A DNA stretch of 19,421 bases, taken from positions 1 to 19,421 of the forward strand of contig DXGG01000171.1 of assembly GCA_019114015.1 (NCBI GenBank), in the 5' to 3' direction. This DNA is from Candidatus Onthomorpha intestinigallinarum. Its GTDB lineage: Bacteria > Bacteroidota > Bacteroidia > Bacteroidales > P3. The translations under genes and the position numbers were made by a program. Under the pieces are notes generated by a model. That model had not been told where the DNA came from. It ran no database searches and saw only the letters and a program-made list of their open reading frames with translations. Below are positions 14,636-19,421 of the stretch, piece after piece; position 1 is the stretch's first letter; each line of letters starts with the position of its first letter.

Positions 14636-15394
14636 TCATTCTTCCCACAAATCCAAATCACATGAAGATTCAAGATTTCTTATCCTTTCATCCTCTTCAT
14701 ATGCAGGGAAAAAATTCAGACCTGTCATCCGTTCTATTTCATCCACACTGCAGGAATATTCCCAGAACTGCCCCTCAAGAGGCCTGTTTTCCATTACAAA
14801 GGCCGCCATCTTGCGGGTAGGATGGGAAATGTCCACAACAATCTTGTAGAACTTGGAGGGGACACTCACTTTGTTCTTGCCGACATGTCCCAATAGCGAA
14901 TCCAGGACCGTTCCCGTCACAACGATTAAACTGTCGTTATCCACGGCCCATTTCCTCACCCTGTTCTCCAACTGTTTCCAAAGACCGCGGTTAAGGCCCG
15001 GCGACTGCGGGGATATGTTGCTCATGTAAAATGTCGTCTGCATTGACTGCTCGCTCCAGCACATGTCATCACTCGGACAAAGATGTCCTCGGTCATAACC
15101 TGAATTCGTATAGTCTGACGTAAGTGCATAATCAGACTTAAGCAAAGGGTCTTTACGGAATTTGTCGCTGCGCTTCACTGTCTTGGCTCTTAGGTTTTCC
15201 CCTGTCAGAAGGTGAATGACCCACACGGCCTGTTTATGTATGCTGTCGTATCCTATTGCAAGACAACCGTGGTCCAATTCCTTTAGTCTGTCTTTTGACG
15301 CAGGTTTGATGTCCTCCAATGTAAACTGCCCGAACAGACAAAAGGACAGTCCCGAGAACACAATCAAAAAGACCAATCCCGACAATCGTTTCAT
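14636..15394 (-). CDS. Secreted DNA/RNA non-specific endonuclease (DRGH type)
   Basis: The protein belongs to the beta-beta-alpha-metal nucleases of the Serratia/NUC1 family, which cut DNA and RNA without sequence preference. With the start at 15394 it has 252 residues. A signal peptide (MKRLSGLVFLIVFSGLSFCLFG) points to the periplasm or outside. The catalytic block is SGYDRGHLCPSDDM, with the general-base His at residue 104. The Mg-binding Asn is in FYMSNISPQSPGLNRG (N126), and a Glu lies in KQLENRVR (E143). All three active-site elements are intact. I chose the ATG at 15394 because it forms an ATGA overlap with the ispG stop; an ATG four codons upstream (15406) is possible. No immunity gene or toxin-delivery domain is next to it, so nucleotide scavenging is likelier than interbacterial attack. 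Confidence 0.92.
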   Translation of the reverse strand: MKRLSGLVFLIVFSGLSFCLFGQFTLEDIKPASKDRLKELDHGCLAIGYDSIHKQAVWVIHLLTGENLRAKTVKRSDKFRKDPLLKSDYALTSDYTNSGYDRGHLCPSDDMCWSEQSMQTTFYMSNISPQSPGLNRGLWKQLENRVRKWAVDNDSLIVVTGTVLDSLLGHVGKNKVSVPSKFYKIVVDISHPTRKMAAFVMENRPLEGQFWEYSCSVDEIERMTGLNFFPAYEEDERIRNLESSCDLDLWEE

Positions 15395-16890
15395 TCTTCC
15401 TGCCATTTTCCGTCCTGTTTTATCATTTCCACAAGTCTGTCCACAGCTTCCTTTTCATCCACATTGGAACATACCAGTTGTTTCGCCCTGTAAAGATGCA
15501 CCTTCCCCTCCCGGCTTCCTATGTAACCGTAATGCGCATCCGCCATTTCTCCCGGTCCGTTCACTATGCAACCCATCACCGCTATCTTAAGTCCTTTCAA
15601 GTGACTGCAACGCTTCTTTACCTGTTCCAATGCCGACTGTATGTCGTATTTTGTCCTGCCACAGGAAGGGCAGGCGATGAATTCGGCCTTGTAAATCCTT
15701 TCTCCCGTTGCCTGCAATATATCTGCAGTAAGCTCACTGTCATTCAATTCAAGCGTTTCAACAGCCGATTCCATTATAAGCGCGGCACTGTCTCCCGCAA
15801 GCCTGGCAGTACTTATTTCCTTGTTCTTTCCCTGCACTATCCTCGCGGCAAAAGGTTCGTTTTTTAAAGCGTACAGTATTTCCTCCGGAGAATGTTCGCT
15901 CAGGCTGAACTGTCGGCAAGAGGCGATGTCAACAGGTGTCCTGCGAATTCTGAATTCGGGTTTCAGTTTAAGCGTTACATCACCGCGACCAGAAATTCCG
16001 ATATAGCTGTAAGCCTCCCTTATCTGTCTTGCAACGGGAATCTCGTTTTCGGGAGCCTCGGTCAAAGACACCCTTATGGTATCACCTATGCCCAAAGCGA
16101 GCAGACTGCCTATTCCGGTCATGGACTTGATGCGTCCTTCCCTTGCATTGCCAGCTTCTGTCACCCCCAAATGAATTGGATAGTCCAATCCTTCCTGCTG
16201 CATCACAGCCGCAAGCATGCGAGTGGCATAATGCATCACCTTTACATTGCTCGACTTCATGGACAATATCAAATCATTGTAATCCATCTGCCGACATATG
16301 TTTATGAATTCCATTGCCGCCATCACCATAGCGTAAGGGGTATCTCCATAGCGTCCCATGACTCTCTCGCTCAACGAACCGTGATTGATGCCTATTCGCA
16401 TGGCGGTGGAGTGTTCCTTGCACACCTGAATCAAAGGGTAAAGCCTATCTGCCGTCCGTTGCAGTTCGTCAGCATATTCCTGCTCGGTATAATCGTACTT
16501 CCCCTTATTTCTGTCGGTATAGTTTCCCGGGTTTATCCTTACCTTTTCCACTATTGCGGCTGCCACTTCCGCCGCCTTGGGATTGAAATGTATATCGGCA
16601 ACAAGAGGAACGTCACACCCGCGTCTTGAAAGTTCGTTCTTTATATTGTAAAGGTTTTCCGCAGCCTGTACATTCGAGGCCGTAATACGTACAAGTTCGC
16701 AACCAACATCAACAAGCCGCAGACACTGTTCGACAGTTGCTCTCGTATCCATCGTATCCGTATTGGTCATCGACTGTATTCTCACGGGATTGTCCCCGCC
16801 TATTGCCAGTTTTCCCACCATTACCTCACGGCTCTTACGTCTTTGCACCGGCAGATCAATCGTCCAGCACGGTATGTTTTCATTTTCCAT
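15391..16890 (-). CDS. ispG: 4-hydroxy-3-methylbut-2-en-1-yl diphosphate synthase (IspG/GcpE), with a short inserted domain
   Basis: IspG converts methylerythritol cyclodiphosphate to HMBPP in the MEP isoprenoid pathway, using a [4Fe-4S] cluster. The 499-residue protein has an N-terminal TIM barrel to about residue 300 (VRIQSMTNTDTMDT, LVADIHFNPKAA, MRIGINHGSLS, HLGVTEAGNAREGRIKS). An inserted segment of about 100 residues follows (near 300-405). The C-terminal cluster domain has C407 and C410 in ACPSCGRT, C441 in MGCIVNGPGEM and ligand E448, matching E. coli C270, C273, C305 and E312. The enzyme is therefore longer than the E. coli type (about 370) but shorter than the roughly 600 residues I expect for Bacteroidetes and plant types. 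Its start overlaps rlmN by 11 bases and its stop overlaps the nuclease start by four. All catalytic residues are intact. Confidence 0.95.
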   Translation of the reverse strand: MENENIPCWTIDLPVQRRKSREVMVGKLAIGGDNPVRIQSMTNTDTMDTRATVEQCLRLVDVGCELVRITASNVQAAENLYNIKNELSRRGCDVPLVADIHFNPKAAEVAAAIVEKVRINPGNYTDRNKGKYDYTEQEYADELQRTADRLYPLIQVCKEHSTAMRIGINHGSLSERVMGRYGDTPYAMVMAAMEFINICRQMDYNDLILSMKSSNVKVMHYATRMLAAVMQQEGLDYPIHLGVTEAGNAREGRIKSMTGIGSLLALGIGDTIRVSLTEAPENEIPVARQIREAYSYIGISGRGDVTLKLKPEFRIRRTPVDIASCRQFSLSEHSPEEILYALKNEPFAARIVQGKNKEISTARLAGDSAALIMESAVETLELNDSELTADILQATGERIYKAEFIACPSCGRTKYDIQSALEQVKKRCSHLKGLKIAVMGCIVNGPGEMADAHYGYIGSREGKVHLYRAKQLVCSNVDEKEAVDRLVEMIKQDGKWQEE

Positions 16891-17914
16891 TATCCATTAT
16901 TTTTTTCGTTGACAAAAGACCGCAGGCCGCCAATATGTCCTGCCCGCGGGATGCCCGTATCGTACATGTCAGTCCCTTCGCACTGAGAAAATCCCTGAAA
17001 TTTTGCATATCCTGCATATCGGCTCCGCAAAACGGGCTGTCGGGAATTGAATGAAACGGTATGATGTTAATCCTGCAAGGCAGGTTTTCAAGCAATCTGA
17101 CCAACCCAATTGCATGTTGTTTGCTATCATTAAAGCCCTTGAAAAGTATATACTCGAAAGTAAGACGTCTTTGCCCCGTCCAGTCATAACGTTTCAGCAG
17201 TTTGATTACATCCTCCATTTTATAAGTCTTTTCTACCGGCATTATTTCCTTTCTTTGTTCAGGAAAAGGAGAATGAAGACTGACGGCAAGATGCACATCC
17301 GTTTCCTCAAGAAATTCTTTCAAAAACGGAATATAGCCTGATGTGGAGAGGGTTATCCGTCTCGGGCTAAATCCGAATCCCCATTGTTCCGTCAGAACCT
17401 CTATGCTTTTCTTCACGTTAGCGTAATTGTCCAGCGGTTCACCCATTCCCATATATACTATATTGGTTATCCGATGAAATTCGGGCAGGGAACGTATTAT
17501 GTTCAGAATCTGACTGCATGTAAGGTTGCGTTTGAATCCCTGTCTGGCCGTTGCACAGAAAGCGCAGTTCATCCTGCAACCTATCTGCGTTGAAACGCAA
17601 AGCGTGATGCGCTCTCTATCCGGAATCATGACCGCTTCAACATAATCGTTGACATTATATTTATACAGATACTTCCTTGTTCCATCCGAAGAAATAGCAC
17701 AATCCACCGGCGGCACAAGTCCGTAATCGTATGATTCGGACAATGCCTCCCTATGCTTCAATGACAAGTCCGTCATCTGGCTTATTGATGATATATCCTT
17801 GCCATAAAGCCATTTGGCAATCTGCCGGGCTGAATACGAAGGCAGACCTGCCATTGAACATATTTCTTTCAGTTCGGAAACGGTCTTGCCGAACAAAGGT
17901 TCTTTTTCTTTCAT
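16880..17914 (-). CDS. rlmN: Dual-specificity 23S rRNA/tRNA adenine-C2 methyltransferase
   Basis: RlmN is a radical SAM enzyme that methylates C2 of A2503 in 23S rRNA and A37 in some tRNAs, supporting translational accuracy. The 344-residue protein has the cluster motif CRMNCAFC with C113, C117 and C120, the second-shell C106 in ITLCVSTQ, and the methyl-carrying C331 in ASRGQDILAACG. YMGMGEPLDNY is the GEP SAM-binding block, and LSTSGYIP and LAVSLHSP are also typical. It lacks features that would point to Cfr, and the neighbours are housekeeping genes, so a resistance role is unlikely. The start overlaps the radical SAM gene upstream by four bases (ATGA), and the stop lies inside the ispG start, so expression is coupled on both sides. 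Confidence 0.95.
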   Translation of the reverse strand: MKEKEPLFGKTVSELKEICSMAGLPSYSARQIAKWLYGKDISSISQMTDLSLKHREALSESYDYGLVPPVDCAISSDGTRKYLYKYNVNDYVEAVMIPDRERITLCVSTQIGCRMNCAFCATARQGFKRNLTCSQILNIIRSLPEFHRITNIVYMGMGEPLDNYANVKKSIEVLTEQWGFGFSPRRITLSTSGYIPFLKEFLEETDVHLAVSLHSPFPEQRKEIMPVEKTYKMEDVIKLLKRYDWTGQRRLTFEYILFKGFNDSKQHAIGLVRLLENLPCRINIIPFHSIPDSPFCGADMQDMQNFRDFLSAKGLTCTIRASRGQDILAACGLLSTKKIMDNGK

Positions 17915-18867
17915 TTCTCGGAATTATATAGTCTTCCCTGATAAGTATTTCTTTCTCTCATCCTTTGCTCTATTTTGGAGACAAGGGTTTCATTTCTCAA
18001 CAAATCCCAGTTGGGTCCTGCCTGAAAACGCGGAGGAATCTCTCCCGCAAACCGTTCTATGACTATGTCGGGATTAAACCTTTCAAGAAAATCGATAATA
18101 AACTCTCTATATTGTTCAAATGAAAAAAAGACAAAATCATCGGGATGTTGTTCATAATCCTCAAGCATGGGAGTATCTCTGACCAACAACAACTGATGGA
18201 ACTTTATTGAATTCAATCCGAGACTGCTCAACATGTCGGCTTCCGCCAACATCATCTCCACGCTCTCTCCCGGCAGGCCAAAGATAATGTGTCCTCCCGT
18301 TGTTATGCCTCTTTCCCTTGTCTGTCTGATTGCCTTACAGGTCGAAGAAAAATCATGACCTCGGTTTATTCTTTTGAGCGTTTTGTCGTAACAACTCTCT
18401 ATGCCATACTCTACCGTTATGTGATGATTACGTGACAATTCCGCAAGATAATCCAGTTTGCACTCATCGACACAATCGGGTCTCGTACCTATTACAAGAC
18501 CTGCTATTCTGGGATGTGACAAAGCCTCTCCATACAAGCGTTTGAGTTCATCCAAAGAAGCATATGTATTGGAATAAGCCTGAAAATAAGCCAGATATTT
18601 ATCAACATGTTTGTATCGCCACGAATGAAAAGCAATGCCTTCGTCAATCTGCTCGGTTATTGTGTGAACCCTGCGACAGTAAGAAGGATTAAAGGCAGCA
18701 TTGTCGCAAAACGTACAACCGCCGAAAGAAATCGTACCGTCCCTGTTGGGACATGTAAAACCTGCATCTATCGACAGCTTCTGTAATCTTTGTCCGAATG
18801 TCTTCCTGAAATAGTTTGAATAGGCGTTAAACGGACGCAAATGTCCCCAAGGATATGTCTGCTGCAT
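17911..18867 (-). CDS. TIGR01212-family radical SAM protein (YhcC-like)
   Basis: The 318-residue protein has its radical SAM cluster motif as C39-x11-C51-x2-C54 (FTCPNRDGTISFGGCTFCDN). This wide first spacing is characteristic of the TIGR01212/YhcC group within the Elp3-like proteins. Further blocks are YLAYFQAYSNTYA, GLVIGTRPDCVDE, VEYGIESC, TTGGHIIFGLPGE and IKFHQLLLVRDTPM. The reaction and substrate are not established to my knowledge. RlmN immediately downstream, sharing ATGA, hints at RNA modification, but that is inference. It starts three bases after the stop of the Fe-S protein gene at the right edge. It is cytoplasmic, with no signal sequence. Confidence 0.92.
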   Translation of the reverse strand: MQQTYPWGHLRPFNAYSNYFRKTFGQRLQKLSIDAGFTCPNRDGTISFGGCTFCDNAAFNPSYCRRVHTITEQIDEGIAFHSWRYKHVDKYLAYFQAYSNTYASLDELKRLYGEALSHPRIAGLVIGTRPDCVDECKLDYLAELSRNHHITVEYGIESCYDKTLKRINRGHDFSSTCKAIRQTRERGITTGGHIIFGLPGESVEMMLAEADMLSSLGLNSIKFHQLLLVRDTPMLEDYEQHPDDFVFFSFEQYREFIIDFLERFNPDIVIERFAGEIPPRFQAGPNWDLLRNETLVSKIEQRMRERNTYQGRLYNSEK

Positions 18868-18870
18868 ACG

Positions 18871-19421
18871 TCAATTGTTGTACATTAGCAAATCGACCAA
18901 ATGTATAGTCTTTAGATCTATCTTGTGTTTGTCTATATAGGACTGCAAATGCAGCAAACAGGTCTGATCATTACTGACTATGTATTGGGCTCCCTCATTC
19001 ATGATTGCACTTATCTTTTTCTGTGCAAGCGCAGTGCTGACAGGTTCGTTGTAAATGCTGAATGTCCCTCCGAATCCGCAACAAAAATTATTCGTATTGC
19101 TTTCGGTCAGTTCCAGTCCTTTCACGTTGTTCAGAAGCAAACGTGTTTCTGCCTCTACGTTATACTCGTTCAATCCTCTGCAATTGGAATGCAGACTGAC
19201 TTTATAGGGAAATTCCGTTCCCAAATCAAGTTTATGTTCGACCTCAACCAAAAATTCGGAAATATCCATAATCCTTTTGCCTATGGATTTGCTGTCCACG
19301 CTATGCATGGAATCCGAAAACAACTTGTTGAAGTTATTCTTTATGTAGCCGGTACAGGAAGTAGAACAAGTGATTATGTATTCGGCACCTCTGAAATCTT
19401 CAATGAATTTATATCCCAGTT
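18871..19421 (-). CDS. LutA/YkgE-like (Fe-S)-binding CCG-domain protein, N-terminus cut by window edge
   Basis: The minus-strand frame is open to the right edge, giving 183 complete codons of a family usually near 240 residues. The visible part begins LGYKFIEDFRGAEYIITCST, contains the cysteine block TCSTSCTGYIKNNF, and ends with the C-terminal CCG motif NNFCCGFGGTFSIYN, followed by SNDQTCLLHLQSY. These cysteine-rich elements bind a [4Fe-4S] cluster in LutA/GlpC/HdrB-type subunits. LutA acts with LutB and LutC in L-lactate oxidation. The upstream side is outside the window, so I cannot see whether lutB and lutC are present, and I give no gene symbol. The in-frame TTG at 19323 is not the start, because conserved sequence continues beyond it. 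The radical SAM gene follows after three bases. Confidence 0.88.
   Translation of the reverse strand, partial: LGYKFIEDFRGAEYIITCSTSCTGYIKNNFNKLFSDSMHSVDSKSIGKRIMDISEFLVEVEHKLDLGTEFPYKVSLHSNCRGLNEYNVEAETRLLLNNVKGLELTESNTNNFCCGFGGTFSIYNEPVSTALAQKKISAIMNEGAQYIVSNDQTCLLHLQSYIDKHKIDLKTIHLVDLLMYNN

Noticed and set aside
14636..15394. DRGH nuclease as an interbacterial toxin or phage defence effector
   Set aside because: It has a plain signal peptide, no delivery or toxin-partner domain, no adjacent immunity gene, and sits at the end of a housekeeping operon.
16880..17914. Cfr-type ribosome methyltransferase (antibiotic resistance) instead of RlmN
   Set aside because: Length, motifs and the overlap with ispG and the radical SAM gene all fit the housekeeping RlmN, and nothing suggests transfer.
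19321..19323. TTG at 19323 as the start of the CCG-domain protein
   Set aside because: The frame continues upstream with a conserved cysteine block (TCSTSCTGYIKNNF), so the gene is truncated by the window edge rather than starting here.
1..19421. CRISPR arrays, tRNA/rRNA genes, insertion sequences, prophage or toxin-antitoxin pairs
   Set aside because: I looked on both strands and saw no regularly spaced repeat array, cloverleaf, transposase, integrase or typical toxin-antitoxin pair.

Overview
The window looks like chromosomal DNA of a Bacteroidetes bacterium, most likely order Bacteroidales. Four upstream regions carry the Bacteroidetes -7 box TAnnTTTG, and two of these also have a TTG 19 or 21 bases further upstream. 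Shine-Dalgarno sequences are mostly absent. The protein families fit as well: a GSCFA protein, a membrane-anchored AraC regulator, an IspG with an inserted domain, a Ddl with the NTTPGQSEQSIVPQQVRAMG ending, and an LTA-synthase-like sulfatase. The content is mostly housekeeping and envelope genes. I see no tRNA, rRNA, IS element, prophage or CRISPR array.

Layout. (1) 1-1821, minus: the N-terminal 607 codons of small-type PurL, running off the left edge, with a consensus promoter at 1841-1870. (2) 1830-2039: a divergent intergenic region holding a three-unit 21-base repeat bracketed by an inverted repeat. (3) 2040-3708, plus: a GSCFA-family protein overlapping cutC. (4) 3736-4815, minus: a membrane-embedded AraC-type regulator. 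It is separated by a 225-base regulatory region, with a 22-base-phased direct repeat, from (5) 5041-6780, plus: an unrecognised secreted protein made of two related halves and an unrecognised lipoprotein, closed by a strong hairpin terminator. (6) 6808-14426, minus: one tightly packed probable operon in the order merR-like regulator, ddl, alkaline phosphatase, ahcY, MsbA-type ABC exporter, membrane sulfatase. Gaps are 24, 0, 19, 16 and 0 bases. (7) 14427-14635: an intergenic region with a perfect 16-bp inverted repeat. (8) 14636-19421, minus: a second packed operon in the order LutA-like Fe-S protein (partial), TIGR01212 radical SAM protein, rlmN, ispG, secreted DRGH nuclease.

How the genes relate. 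Operon 6 mixes peptidoglycan precursor synthesis (Ddl), a lipid flippase-type exporter and a periplasmic-facing phospho-headgroup transferase or sulfatase with a periplasmic phosphatase and the methyl-cycle enzyme AhcY, under a small MerR-type regulator. Operon 8 strings together four products that by family each carry a [4Fe-4S] cluster, followed by a secreted nuclease. The least characterised part is region 4-5: a transmembrane AraC regulator facing a secreted duplicated-domain protein and a lipoprotein across a likely operator. This is the best candidate here for an undescribed system, though its function cannot be read from the sequence.
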